This document shows positions 1-8,362 of a DNA stretch of 52,834 nucleotides, in pieces (the first letter of the stretch is position 1; each line of letters begins with the position of its first letter). The notes under the pieces were generated by a model. That model worked only from the letters and a program-made list of their open reading frames with translations, was not told the DNA's origin and did no database searches. The position numbers and the translations under genes were made by a program. The stretch spans positions 1 through 52,834 of the forward strand of contig JBDIBB010000009.1 of assembly GCA_039812685.1 (NCBI GenBank), given 5' to 3'. The stretch comes from JBDIBB01 sp039812685. Its GTDB lineage: Bacteria > Acidobacteriota > Vicinamibacteria > Vicinamibacterales > JAFNAJ01.

Positions 1-206
1 TCATCGGGCACCTTCGGCCGGCCATCGGGAAAGCGATCGTAGGGATTCTGCTTCGTGTACTTGATCAGCTGCTCCGGCGTCCATTGGAAGAGCTGTGCGG
101 ACGCGGTACCGGTGCCGGCGACAGACCCGGCCATCACGAGCGCCGCCATCGCCAACCCGCCGCCCCCGACCGACGATGCGAACCACGAACCCAGTCTCCT
201 CGTCAT
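1..206 (-). CDS. RraA-like exported protein, N-terminal part (cut by window edge)
   Basis: Only the first ~68 residues are inside the window. The ATG at 206 follows a good Shine-Dalgarno (GGAGGACAAC, then ATG). A hydrophobic leader ending near TASA-Q is visible, so the protein is probably exported. The mature start (QLFQWTPEQLIKYTKQNPYD, then RFPDGRPKVPD) matches from memory the N-terminus of Acidobacterial RraA/4-hydroxy-4-methyl-2-oxoglutarate-aldolase-like proteins. The catalytic half lies outside, so the call rests on this short match and on a clear RraA-like protein encoded at 28652-29455. It is the fourth or fifth gene of a leftward operon (glycosidase-like, DUF362, ApbE, RraA), starting 55 bp after the ApbE gene. 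A regulator-of-RNase-E role is unlikely for an exported protein. Confidence 0.6.
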   Translation of the reverse strand, partial: MTRRLGSWFASSVGGGGLAMAALVMAGSVAGTGTASAQLFQWTPEQLIKYTKQNPYDRFPDGRPKVPD

Positions 207-261
207 GTTGTCCTCCAGCCGGGCCGCGCGTCCGTTCAGGGATCGCCGGCCCCTGTTGTCA

Positions 262-1251
262 TCACCCCGGGTGAATCCACGCGCATGAAGATGGCAGCGC
301 GCTCTCGCAGAGAAGGGCGCGCCAGCCAGGCGGCGTGTGCCGCACCGACCACTCGCGGCCGTTGACGAGCACCGCCTTCGTCCACGCCTCGCTGTCGATC
401 CCGCGCGGCGCGACCACCGCGGCGAGGCGACTGCCGGCCGGCTGCCCGGTTCGCGGGTCGATCACGTGCCCATGGATCGCCCCGTCCCGCCGCACGAACC
501 TCGTGGTGCTGCCCGAGGTCGACAGCGACGCGTCCTTCAGGGCGAGGCGGCCTTCGGGGACAGCCATCGTGTGGCCCCCGATCGTCACGGCCCACCCGTC
601 CAGACCCGGCGGCGATCCCATCGCCAGCAGGCTGCTGCCCGCGGCCGAGATCAGCGCCCGCCCGATGCCGTGGGCACGCAGCACCATCGCCATCCGGTCG
701 ACCGCGTAGCCCTTGCCGATGCCCCCGGGATCCAGCTCCAGGCCGGCGCGCGTGAACCTGATGGTGCGTGCCGCCGCGTCGAGCCGGACGTGACGGTAGC
801 CGACCCGGGCCGCTGCCTCGCGCACCACGCCGGCCTCGGCCGGCCTGCCGTCTTCGTCCATGAAGCCCCAGGCCCTCACGAGCGGACCGACCGTGATGTC
901 GAAGGCCCCGCCCGATCGCCGGCTGTAGTCGAGCGAGGCCGCCACCACTTCGAACAGCTCGGGCGGCACGCGCACGGGGCCGACCGCGGCGCGACGGTTC
1001 ACCTCGCTCCACGGGCTGTCGGGGCGGTAGTGCGAGAGCATGCGGTCGAGGCGCCGGAGTTCGCTGAAGGCGGCGTCGGTCGATGCCTCGGCGCGGGCAC
1101 GGGAGTCCGCATACACCGTCACGAGGAATGTCCCGCCCATGGCGTCGGCGCTGAAGTCGTAACGCGCGATCCCGGCGCCGGCGCCGGCGCCGGCGAGCGG
1201 CAGCAGGCAGAGGAGCAGGCTCGCGGCGCCCGGCCGCCACCACCGGCTCAT
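262..1251 (-). CDS. apbE: ApbE-family FAD:protein FMN transferase, exported (copy 1)
   Basis: 329 residues. ApbE enzymes attach FMN from FAD to Ser/Thr of extracytosolic flavoproteins, using Mg2+. The ATG at 1251 is chosen over an upstream in-frame ATG (1290) because GGAGGA lies just before it and a signal peptide (1-27, with a Gly-Ala repeat) follows. ApbE landmarks are present: AMGGTF (37-42), GGAFDIT (114-120), LDPGGIGKGYAVD (173-185) and HVIDPRTG (262-269). The last block reads DSEAWTKAV, a Trp variant of the usual aDAlaTal metal-site block, which copy 2 shares. Two Cys sit near the C-terminus, also as in copy 2. It lies 81 bp after the DUF362 gene in the same operon. No FMN-acceptor protein is visible in the window, so its client is unknown. 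Confidence 0.88.
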   Translation of the reverse strand: MSRWWRPGAASLLLCLLPLAGAGAGAGIARYDFSADAMGGTFLVTVYADSRARAEASTDAAFSELRRLDRMLSHYRPDSPWSEVNRRAAVGPVRVPPELFEVVAASLDYSRRSGGAFDITVGPLVRAWGFMDEDGRPAEAGVVREAAARVGYRHVRLDAAARTIRFTRAGLELDPGGIGKGYAVDRMAMVLRAHGIGRALISAAGSSLLAMGSPPGLDGWAVTIGGHTMAVPEGRLALKDASLSTSGSTTRFVRRDGAIHGHVIDPRTGQPAGSRLAAVVAPRGIDSEAWTKAVLVNGREWSVRHTPPGWRALLCESALPSSCAWIHPG

Positions 1252-1332
1252 GGTCTCCTCCGCCGAAGACGCCCGGCGACACGCGGGCACGACGCCAGGT
1301 CGTGCGGCCCTGCCTGCGATCCCATGTTCGTC

Positions 1333-2580
1333 CTACGCGGGCCGCGACCGGTGCGCCTCGAAGTCGAACACCAGATCCGCGACGCGCCCGCCGCGCACGT
1401 CGATGCTGGAGAGATCGGCCGATCCCAGGCCGGCGGCTTCGGCCAGCAGCAGGACGTTGTCGGCGTACTGCGGCCTGTCGCCGTGCTCCTTCTGGTAGTC
1501 GCCCTTCACCTTGTCCTTGTTCACCGTGAACGGTGACGTGCCGGCCGCGGCCCTCGGGTCGTAACCCATGAGCGCGGCCGCGACGGTGTCGGTGCACACC
1601 GCGTTGCGGCCGGCGACGAGCAGGCCCGGCTGCCCGGGTGGCAGCGCCCTGCTGCCGCGAACCCACGGCCCCTCGCCGCCGATGCACGACTGGATCCCAT
1701 CGAGGATGGCCAGGTCGATGGGCCGCGCGCCGCACAAGTCGGTGACGATGCGCGGCACGCGATGGCCCTCGTACCGCTCCGACGCGAAATCCACCTCCTG
1801 CGGCGCGCTGCGCGATGGTTGACGCCGGCCGAAGTGCAGCACGGCCGCACGGCCGAAGCGCACAGCCTCGTTCGGCTCGTCCTGGCCCGCATCGTCGCCG
1901 TAGATGGAGCACGGCGTGATGCCGAAGAGGTTCTTCATCGACAGCGTGATGCCGCACTCCTCGTGGTGCTTGATCTTCGAGAGGCTGACGAACACGTCGC
2001 AGTCCTCGTACGCACGATTCAGATCGAACGCCGGGTAGATGTACGGTGACGCCGACCCGACCTTGAGGCGCGAGTAGCGGGCCCCGGTTCCCAGGTTGTT
2101 CGTGTTCTCGTACTGGATGTCGGGCACGGCGTTTCTCAGCAGCTTCAGATCCCAGCCGCCCTCGAGCAGCTTGTCCTCCATGCCGAGGCCGACGCTGTTG
2201 CTCTCCAGCAGGCGGATGCGCCGTGCGCCAGCCTTGTGGAAGAGGTGACAGACCGCGGCGGTGAGCTTCCCGTTCACCCAGAACGTGTCGCCGTGCATGT
2301 AGGGCGGGTAGCCGCGGCCGCCACCGGTCAGGTTGAGCTTCACGGCGACGGTCTTGCCACTGACCAGAGAGCCGATCCCGCCGATCTGATCGAACATCGT
2401 GCTCAGGATGCCGGTCAGGTCGGCGTCGTAGCTCAGGCACCTGGCAATCGACACGGGGGACGCCGGCGGAGATGGCGGCGCGGCGTCCAGCCACCGCGTC
2501 CCGCCCAGCGACAGCGCGCCGGCCGCGCCCATGCCGGCCAGCAGTTGACGTCTCGTGATCGGATGCGGGCCGCCGCTCAT
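1333..2580 (-). CDS. DUF362 protein with Tat leader (copy 1)
   Basis: 415 residues. The ATG at 2580 overlaps the stop of the upstream gene (ATGA) and has a strong SD (AAGGAGGGGGGAGC). The N-terminus carries a twin-arginine motif (ITRRQLLAGMG, near 8-18) and a hydrophobic h-region, so Tat export is likely. The body resembles DUF362: a KLNLTGGGRG segment, then VSLSKIKHHEECGITLSMKN, the family's conserved K-x-H/K-N region, and a C-terminal AVCTDTVAAALMGYDP block. No ferredoxin CxxCxxC cluster is visible, unlike many DUF362 fusions. The biochemical role of the family is not established. A second Tat-DUF362 protein (30424-31593) is likewise encoded next to ApbE and a glycosidase-like gene, which suggests they act together. 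Confidence 0.85.
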   Translation of the reverse strand: MSGGPHPITRRQLLAGMGAAGALSLGGTRWLDAAPPSPPASPVSIARCLSYDADLTGILSTMFDQIGGIGSLVSGKTVAVKLNLTGGGRGYPPYMHGDTFWVNGKLTAAVCHLFHKAGARRIRLLESNSVGLGMEDKLLEGGWDLKLLRNAVPDIQYENTNNLGTGARYSRLKVGSASPYIYPAFDLNRAYEDCDVFVSLSKIKHHEECGITLSMKNLFGITPCSIYGDDAGQDEPNEAVRFGRAAVLHFGRRQPSRSAPQEVDFASERYEGHRVPRIVTDLCGARPIDLAILDGIQSCIGGEGPWVRGSRALPPGQPGLLVAGRNAVCTDTVAAALMGYDPRAAAGTSPFTVNKDKVKGDYQKEHGDRPQYADNVLLLAEAAGLGSADLSSIDVRGGRVADLVFDFEAHRSRPA

Positions 2581-4244
2581 GCTCCCCCCTCCTTCGATTC
2601 CAATCGCACGACACCGTACACCGGCAGCCGGCCGAGCGTGATCTCCACGTACCCCGCCGACTGCTCGATCGCCAGTTCCTCGGGTGGACTGCCCGGCCGA
2701 TGGAGCGTCGCCTTCCTGAACGCACCGGCGATCCTGACGAGCACCGACTCGGCGGGATACGAGGCGTAGTTGACCAGGTGAAGGCTCGCATCGCGCGTCC
2801 GGCCATCGATCGACGCATGCGGCAGCACCGCGGCGGCGCGGAACAGGCGCACGCCGAGCTGATCGCGCCCGAGCAGATCGACGAACACACGCGCCAGCTC
2901 GGCGGGATCGAGCCCGTCGCTGCAGACGGCTATCCGGCCCCTGCCCGCGGGCAGGATCACGAAATCCCGGCCTGCCGGCAGCGCCCCCGGCTGCCACGAC
3001 GGCCCGACGAGGACCAGGCCACCCGCCTCGGCGAAGGCGATCAGGACGCTGCGCTCGGCCGCGGCGGGCTCGCTGAGATCGACGGCGTGAACGGCGCGCA
3101 GGCCGGCCAGCGCGGAGGCGTCCAGCTCACGCCGGCCGATCACCGTCAGGTTGACGCGCGCGCGGACGGTCAGCCTGAGGTTGGCGCCCGACGTGTCGCG
3201 ATCGGCGCCGGCGTTGTCCTGGACGAAGCCCGCCACCGCCAGTGGCACCGCGGCTCCGCTCCAGGCCGCCTGATCCCGCCCGAGCGCCAGCACGGCCGCG
3301 ATCGCTTCCCACGCGGCCCTCGCATCGGGCTGCTTCGTCCGCAGGCCGTGACGCAAGGTGTCGTCGAGGGCGAGCACCCAGCGGCTGCCGGTGGCCACCG
3401 CCTCGGCCGCCGCGCGCTGGTAATCGGCCGTGGTCATCGCCTGCGGTGACGGCGACGCCATCAGCCAGATCGGCCGTGATCCGGTCACGGCGCGAGCCGA
3501 TTGCACGAGCCACAGGTTCGACTCGAGCCACGGCTCGCTGGACGGCGTCGCCTCGGTTTCGTCGGCGAGATCGAGCAGTCCCGGCGCCACCGCGTCGTTG
3601 ATGGCGACAATGTCCGAGGACGCGCTGACCTTCGACCAGGAGGCCGGCACGACGACCACGGCCCCGGGTCGCTTCTCGCGCAGCAGGCGAGCGGCGTCGG
3701 CGGCGAGCCGATCCCCATCGGCGAAGGTGCCCTCGAGGATCAGGCCGTCCAGCCCCGCGGCGAGCGCCGGCTCGAGCCATCCCGACGCCGGGGCCGGCGC
3801 GTGGACGATGCCCAGGACGACGATGCCGCGCGCCTGCGCCGCGCGGGCGTACGCCGCGACCAGGCTCTGCTGCGTCCGTTCGAGGTCGGGATCGGCCCCG
3901 ACGCTCCAGGTGACGAGCAGGCAGTTGATGGGCGTGCCCTGGAGCAGATCGAGCGTCCCCGGGTCGTACCACTCCCTGACGGTCCGCTGCACGTCGGCCG
4001 ATGCCGGCAGCGCGCCATGGCTGGCGCGGCGCTGCAGTTCGAGCGGGCCGCCATCCCACCGCGCGGGAACCCAGCCCGCGGAGGCCTCCGCGGGCGCCGG
4101 CGTGGCGCCGGCCATCGCGCAGGTCAGCAGAACCGGGACGGCGGCGCGCAGCAGGCGCCTCGTCGCGGGCGGCGCGAGCCGTCGCGGCAGCGGTGTCGGG
4201 GGCGACACCGCCTGTTGCGTGGTGACGTGTGCCGGGCGCCGCAT
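2577..4244 (-). CDS. Exported glycosidase-like protein (TIM-barrel-like plus class I GATase-like domains), copy 1
   Basis: 555 residues. The ATG at 4244 is preceded by GTAGGGGGGAC. A longer in-frame start (4442) is rejected because it would precede the signal peptide (about 20-55) with low-complexity sequence. After the leader comes a region with barrel-like beta-strand motifs (INCLLVTWSVG, GIVVLGIVHAP, GLDGLILEGTF, AVVVVPASW, RPIWLMASPSP). A Rossmann/GATase-like part follows (about 360-450, with GGLVLVGPSW), then a C-terminal beta domain. The order resembles GH42-type beta-galactosidases, but I cannot name catalytic glutamates with confidence. A shorter relative is encoded at 33654-35045. 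The stop overlaps the DUF362 start by ATGA, implying translational coupling. Substrate unknown; it could be a non-catalytic glycan-associated protein. Confidence 0.6.
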   Translation of the reverse strand: MRRPAHVTTQQAVSPPTPLPRRLAPPATRRLLRAAVPVLLTCAMAGATPAPAEASAGWVPARWDGGPLELQRRASHGALPASADVQRTVREWYDPGTLDLLQGTPINCLLVTWSVGADPDLERTQQSLVAAYARAAQARGIVVLGIVHAPAPASGWLEPALAAGLDGLILEGTFADGDRLAADAARLLREKRPGAVVVVPASWSKVSASSDIVAINDAVAPGLLDLADETEATPSSEPWLESNLWLVQSARAVTGSRPIWLMASPSPQAMTTADYQRAAAEAVATGSRWVLALDDTLRHGLRTKQPDARAAWEAIAAVLALGRDQAAWSGAAVPLAVAGFVQDNAGADRDTSGANLRLTVRARVNLTVIGRRELDASALAGLRAVHAVDLSEPAAAERSVLIAFAEAGGLVLVGPSWQPGALPAGRDFVILPAGRGRIAVCSDGLDPAELARVFVDLLGRDQLGVRLFRAAAVLPHASIDGRTRDASLHLVNYASYPAESVLVRIAGAFRKATLHRPGSPPEELAIEQSAGYVEITLGRLPVYGVVRLESKEGGA

Positions 4245-4251
4245 GTCCCCC

Positions 4252-4593
4252 CTACAGCGCCACCGCGTGGCGTTCGATGGAGCGGTCCCGCAGGTCCGGC
4301 CGCGGGCCGACGTCGTGAAACGCCTCGGCCCACCCCAGTCCGAACCGGCGGCCCACCTCGCCATCCGACGACACGCCACGCAGCCGGAAGGAGTCGATGT
4401 CGACCACGAACTGCCTGATGCGCTCGCGGTTGGCCGTCTCATCGTCAGGGCCCGCCTCCCGTGGCTCGACGCAGTCCTGACTCGAGCCCGCCATCCAGCA
4501 CGTCGACTGTTCCACCTGCGCCGTCACGCGGCGATCAGGGTTCTGCCCGCGGTGGCCCCCGGGGTCGACGCGCATTGCCGTCTGTCGCTGCAT
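4252..4593 (-). CDS. Small hypothetical protein
   Basis: About 113 residues from the ATG at 4593, which has an AGGTGGA-type SD upstream. I recognise no family. The C-terminal half (around RIRQFVVDIDSFRLRG and GLGWAEAFHDVG) has typical high-GC3 codons and normal composition; the N-terminal third is basic and low-complexity. It ends 7 bp before the glycosidase-like gene, and its stop codon lies within that gene's Shine-Dalgarno, as expected for a coupled first gene. It could instead be the 3' remnant of a longer broken gene, or a chance frame. No signal peptide or membrane segment is seen. Confidence 0.4.
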   Translation of the reverse strand: MQRQTAMRVDPGGHRGQNPDRRVTAQVEQSTCWMAGSSQDCVEPREAGPDDETANRERIRQFVVDIDSFRLRGVSSDGEVGRRFGLGWAEAFHDVGPRPDLRDRSIERHAVAL

Positions 4594-4700
4594 GCCGAAT
4601 CCACCTGTCCCACGTGCATCAACGCAGCGCGGCAGGTGCCCGTCGCTGCGGGAGTGTAGCGCGTTTCCTGTCAGCGCCCGCTGGTGTCCGGCCTCGCTGG

Positions 4701-4729
4701 TTGACACCGATCACTCCGGAGGGGATCAT
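4701..4729 (+). promoter_or_regulatory. Candidate sigma70-type promoter for the ABM/CocE genes
   Basis: TTGACA at 4701-4706, a 17-bp spacer, then GATCAT at 4724-4729 (4 of 6 matches to the -10 consensus). The predicted start near 4736 would leave an ~80-nt leader containing a G8 tract (4766-4773) and a C7 tract (4797-4803) that can pair. Confidence 0.45.
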
Positions 4730-4818
4730 CTGCACGAAGCGGCGCGCACCCGCCGCGTGTGAGGCGGGGGGGGTGCCCGCCGTTCCCACCTGCGCGCCCC
4801 CCCGTTGGAGAAGCGAGG

Positions 4819-5106
4819 ATGATCGAGCGTCACGTGACCTTCGAGGTCCATCCGGACAGCGCCACGCAGTTCGAGGCCTTCATCGCCGAGGCCTACCGGC
4901 CGGCGATGGCGAGCATGCCGGGCTACGCGGGGGTCAGTCTGCTGCGCGCCCAGGCGAGGCCCGCGGAATACCAGCTGGTGATCCGGTTCGAGAGCATGGC
5001 GACGGCCGCGGCCTGGCGTGCGTCGGACGCCCACCAGGCGCTCTCTCCGCAACTGAAGGCGTTGTCCTCCGGCAGCCAGGTCCAGGTCTACGACGTCGTG
5101 GCGTGA
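4819..5106 (+). CDS. Antibiotic-biosynthesis-monooxygenase (ABM) domain protein
   Basis: 95 residues, the normal length for a one-domain ABM (dimeric ferredoxin-like barrel) protein. The start at 4819 follows GGAGAAGCGAGG; an in-frame ATG at 4759 would add Pro/Arg-rich non-conserved sequence. Typical features are the opening MIERHVTFEVHPD, the central helix AYRPAMASMPGYAGVSLL, and the late strand YQLVIRFES followed by MATAAAWRASDAHQ. ABM proteins include heme-degrading and quinol/polyketide oxygenases and many of unknown role. No signal peptide is seen, so it is probably cytoplasmic. It is followed 117 bp later by the CocE-type hydrolase; no functional link is evident. Confidence 0.8.
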   Translation: MIERHVTFEVHPDSATQFEAFIAEAYRPAMASMPGYAGVSLLRAQARPAEYQLVIRFESMATAAAWRASDAHQALSPQLKALSSGSQVQVYDVVA

Positions 5107-5223
5107 TTGCGGACGCTCCGCGCGGGGATCCCGGCGGTTGATGCCGGCGATCGCGCGAGCGATCCGCCGCGTCCGGGCCGCGGCCGTGACGCCACCCGGG
5201 CCACCAGACAGGAGAGGAATCCG

Positions 5224-7038
5224 ATGAGATCGCTGCACCGTTTCATTCTGCCGGCCCTGCTGGCCTCGTACGTGCTGGCGCCGCAGCCGGCGTCGGCCGA
5301 GCGCCGGTCGCCGGTGACCTTCCCGTCGGCGGTCGCGCCGCGCAACGACATCCGCATGGACAACCGTGTCGCCGTGCGCATGCGCGACGGCGTGATGCTC
5401 TACGCCGACGTCTACCGGCCGGCCGACGAGGGCCGCTACCCGGTGATCGTGTCGATCACCCCCTACAGCACCGAGCGCTTCCCGTCGGCCTATGCCACGG
5501 GCGTCTACCTGTCGCGTCGCGGCTACGTCTACGTCTACCCCGACGTGCGCGGGCGCCACGAGTCGGAGGGCGTGTGGGAGCCCTTCCGCTACGACGGACA
5601 GGATGCCTACGACACCATCGAGTGGGCCGCCGCGCAGCCATGGTCCAACGGGAAGGTGGCCATGGAGGGCGGTTCCTATCTCGGGCAGAACCAGTGGCGC
5701 GCCGCCCAGCTCGCACCGCCCAGCCTCGTGACGATCTTCCCCAGCGTCGCCTCCACGAGCCTCTACCACGACTGGATCACGCTGAACGGGGGCTGGCGCC
5801 TGTCGTTCAACTTCGGCTGGGGCCCGGTGCGCCAGGAGTCGCGCATCATGCAGAACACCGGCCCCCATACCGTGGAAGGGCTCCGCGCCATTCACTTCGA
5901 CGACCTGCAGCGCCACCTGCCGCTGAACACCATGCAGCAGCTCGCCGGGCGCCACGCCCGCTTCTACGACGACTGGCTGGCCCATCCCGACTACGACGAC
6001 TACTGGAAGCCCTACAACGTCGAGGAGAGCTTCGGGCAGATCGCGATTCCCGTGCACACCTTCGGCGGCTGGTTCGACATCTTCAGCCAGGGGACGCTGC
6101 GGGGGTACGTGGGGATGAGCCACCAGGGCGGATCCGCGACGGCGCGGCGCCTGAGTCAGCTGGTCATCGGCCCGTGGGGCCACGGATCGACGCGCGAGTT
6201 CGGCGACATCGATTTCGGCCCGACGGCGCACGTCGAGATCAACGACCTCCAGGTGCGCTGGTACGACTACTTCCTCAAGGGCATCCAGAACGGCCTCGAC
6301 CGGGAGCCGCCCGTGAAGCTCTTCGTGATGGGCCGTAACGAGTGGGTCTACGAGGACGAGTATCCGCTGGCGCGCACCGACTACCGGCCCATGTACTTCT
6401 CGAGCGGCGGTCGCGCCAACGGCGATCGCGGCGACGGCCGGCTCACCTGGGACAAGCCGGCGGCGGCGGCGTCCACCGACACGTTCACGTACGACCCGGC
6501 CAATCCGGTGCCGTCGCTGGGGGGCAACAACTGCTGCGGAACGCCGACGCCGACCGGCCCCAAGGACCAGCGGCCCATCGAGGGGCGGCAGGACATCCTG
6601 ATCTACACGTCCGAGCCGCTGGCCGGGCCCCTCGAGGTGACCGGGCCGGTGAAGGTGGTGCTCTATGCCTCGTCGGATGCCCCGGACACCGACTTCGTCG
6701 CCAAGCTCGTGGACGTCGCGCCGGACGGCACGAGCTACAACATGGCGGAGGGGATCGTGCGGGCGCGCTACCGCGAGAGCCTGAGCAGGCCGTCGCCGAT
6801 GACACCGGGCGAGGTGTACCGGTTCGAGATCGATCTGGTCGGCACGTCGGTCGAGTTCCAGCAGGGTCATCGCATCCGCGTGCACGTGACCAGCAGTCAC
6901 TTTCCGCAGTTCGACCGGAATCCCAACACCGGTGCCCCCTTCGGGACCAGCGCCGGGATCCGCGTGGCCAGGCAGACCATCCATCACGATGCGCAGCGGG
7001 CCTCGCACATCGTGCTCCCGGTGATTCCGAAGCGATAG
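5224..7038 (+). CDS. Secreted CocE/NonD-family (X-Pro dipeptidyl-peptidase-like) alpha/beta hydrolase
   Basis: 604 residues. The ATG at 5224 follows CAGGAGAGG; the frame stays open to 5107, but the signal peptide (1-25, ending PASA-E) fixes the start. The S15/CocE alpha/beta-hydrolase core gives a catalytic triad by motif: Ser151 in EGGSYLG, Asp285 in GGWFDIF and His320 in GPWGHGS. The C-terminal third is the jelly-roll domain (PLEVTGPVKVVLYASSDAPD, then TDFVAKLVDVAPDG). Members are esterases, acylases or X-Pro peptidases, and the sequence alone does not separate them. A perfect 14-bp hairpin follows directly, so it ends a transcript that converges on the amidohydrolase operon. Confidence 0.9.
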   Translation: MRSLHRFILPALLASYVLAPQPASAERRSPVTFPSAVAPRNDIRMDNRVAVRMRDGVMLYADVYRPADEGRYPVIVSITPYSTERFPSAYATGVYLSRRGYVYVYPDVRGRHESEGVWEPFRYDGQDAYDTIEWAAAQPWSNGKVAMEGGSYLGQNQWRAAQLAPPSLVTIFPSVASTSLYHDWITLNGGWRLSFNFGWGPVRQESRIMQNTGPHTVEGLRAIHFDDLQRHLPLNTMQQLAGRHARFYDDWLAHPDYDDYWKPYNVEESFGQIAIPVHTFGGWFDIFSQGTLRGYVGMSHQGGSATARRLSQLVIGPWGHGSTREFGDIDFGPTAHVEINDLQVRWYDYFLKGIQNGLDREPPVKLFVMGRNEWVYEDEYPLARTDYRPMYFSSGGRANGDRGDGRLTWDKPAAAASTDTFTYDPANPVPSLGGNNCCGTPTPTGPKDQRPIEGRQDILIYTSEPLAGPLEVTGPVKVVLYASSDAPDTDFVAKLVDVAPDGTSYNMAEGIVRARYRESLSRPSPMTPGEVYRFEIDLVGTSVEFQQGHRIRVHVTSSHFPQFDRNPNTGAPFGTSAGIRVARQTIHHDAQRASHIVLPVIPKR

Positions 7039-7053
7039 CGCTGCCATCGTCTG

Positions 7054-7084
7054 CCACCGGCCCCTGTCTGACAGGGGCCGGTGG
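7054..7084. terminator. Bidirectional hairpin terminator
   Basis: CCACCGGCCCCTGT (7054-7067), 3-nt loop, ACAGGGGCCGGTGG (7071-7084): a perfect 14-bp stem. It lies between convergent genes ending at 7038 (plus) and 7109 (minus). No clear U-run follows. Confidence 0.8.
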
Positions 7085-7108
7085 GGACAGTGACTCGTGG
7101 CCGCGCCC

Positions 7109-8362
7109 CTACCGGGCGTCCCACAGGGTGTGCGAGCGGCCGTTCAGGTCCCAGACCACCTGCCCGCCCTTCACCGTCATCTCGCACTCCAGCTTCCGGC
7201 TGCCGCCCAGCCGCCAGCCGCTGCTGTCGACGAACCCGAACTCGCCCTGGCGCAGGGCGAGCACCGCGACGTCGGCCTCGGCGCCGACGCCGAGATGGCC
7301 CAGTTCCGGCCGCCTCACGATCTCGGCGGGCCGCGTCGTGCTCGCCCGGATCGTGTCGGCGAGCGGCATGCCCAGGTTCAGCATCTTCGACATGACGTTC
7401 AGCAGGTCCATCATCCCGGCGTTCATGCTGCCGGTGTGGAGGTCGGTGCTGATGACGTCGGGCCAGAAGCCCTGCCGCGTCGCGGGGATCGCCTGGCGGA
7501 ACAGGAAGCTGCCGCCGCCGTGGCCGACGTCGAAGATCACGCCGCGCCGCCGCGCCGCGACGACGTAGGGCTCCACCTGACCCTGCGGGTTCACGATCGG
7601 CGTCCGTGCCGAGACGTGGGCGTAGGCGTGCGTCAGGATGTCGCCCGGGCGCAGGTGCCTGTTCAGGAGGTCGTCGAGCGACTGCGGCGGCTCGTTGCGC
7701 CCGAAGTCGATCATCACCGGCACGCCGCCCTGGCGGCCGGCCTCGACGGCGCGCGTGACGGGATCCCACTCCGGCCCGATGTAGTGGGCGACCTTCACCC
7801 CGACGATCAGGTCCCTGTTCGCGAGGATGCGCTGCGCGGTCAGCTTCGCGTCCATGTCGCCGAGGTCCTGCTCCAGGGGGCCTCCTGCCATGCCGTGGCC
7901 GGCGATGTTGATGAAGGCGAGGATGCGGGTGCGCGAGCGGTTCACGACGCTCGACCGGAAGTGATCGACGTTGCGCCAACCCGGCCCGCCGGCGTCCACC
8001 AGCGTCGTCTGGCCGGCGCGGAACGAGTGACTGTCGGCGTGCGCGCCGACGTCGCCGTCGCTGAGGTACGAGTCGGGCGCGGTGCCGAGGTAGACGTGCG
8101 CGTGCAGGTCGATCAGCCCCGGCACCACGTAGAGGCCGGTGACGTCGGCGACGCGGGCCGCGCGCGCCGGGTCGATGGAGGACTCGATGGCGGCGACCTT
8201 CCCGTCCGCGATCGCGACGTCCACCACCGCGTCGACGCCGTTTCTCGGGTCGACGACGTGTCCGCCCTTGAGCAGCAGGCTGTAGGGCGGCGCCTGCGCG
8301 AACGACGGTGCCGGCACCCCCAGCAGGAGGGCCAGCGTGGCGAGAACGGCGCCGCGGGTCAT
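7109..8362 (-). CDS. Exported amidohydrolase/deacetylase-family metallohydrolase (copy 1)
   Basis: 417 residues; the ATG at 8362 overlaps the upstream stop (ATGA). The signal peptide is 1-23. It belongs to the amidohydrolase superfamily of the COG3964 type, often encoded beside SelA-like PLP enzymes in amino-sugar-acid loci. Visible metal-site elements are His87 and His89 (LIDLHAH), Lys190 (GVKVAHY, the carboxylysine position), His245 (ILTHAYAH), His281 (DVGHGGG) and Asp307 (ISTDLH). It is a tandem paralogue of the next gene upstream, with a near-identical 101-nt patch. It ends the leftward operon that starts with the Oar-like receptor, and a strong hairpin follows. Hydrolysis of an N-acetyl or cyclic amide bond is likely; the substrate is inferred to be related to that of the SelA-like lyases. 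Confidence 0.88.
   Translation of the reverse strand: MTRGAVLATLALLLGVPAPSFAQAPPYSLLLKGGHVVDPRNGVDAVVDVAIADGKVAAIESSIDPARAARVADVTGLYVVPGLIDLHAHVYLGTAPDSYLSDGDVGAHADSHSFRAGQTTLVDAGGPGWRNVDHFRSSVVNRSRTRILAFINIAGHGMAGGPLEQDLGDMDAKLTAQRILANRDLIVGVKVAHYIGPEWDPVTRAVEAGRQGGVPVMIDFGRNEPPQSLDDLLNRHLRPGDILTHAYAHVSARTPIVNPQGQVEPYVVAARRRGVIFDVGHGGGSFLFRQAIPATRQGFWPDVISTDLHTGSMNAGMMDLLNVMSKMLNLGMPLADTIRASTTRPAEIVRRPELGHLGVGAEADVAVLALRQGEFGFVDSSGWRLGGSRKLECEMTVKGGQVVWDLNGRSHTLWDAR
7436..7536. repeat. Near-identical patch shared by tandem amidohydrolase genes (unit 1)
   Basis: By eye, 101 bp match 8695-8795 with two mismatches, both at silent third positions. This is much closer than the surrounding gene and points to gene conversion or recent duplication. 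Confidence 0.7.

Noticed and set aside
1172..1195. GCCGGC repeat as a possible mobile or regulatory repeat
   Set aside because: It lies within the ApbE signal peptide and simply encodes alternating Gly-Ala.
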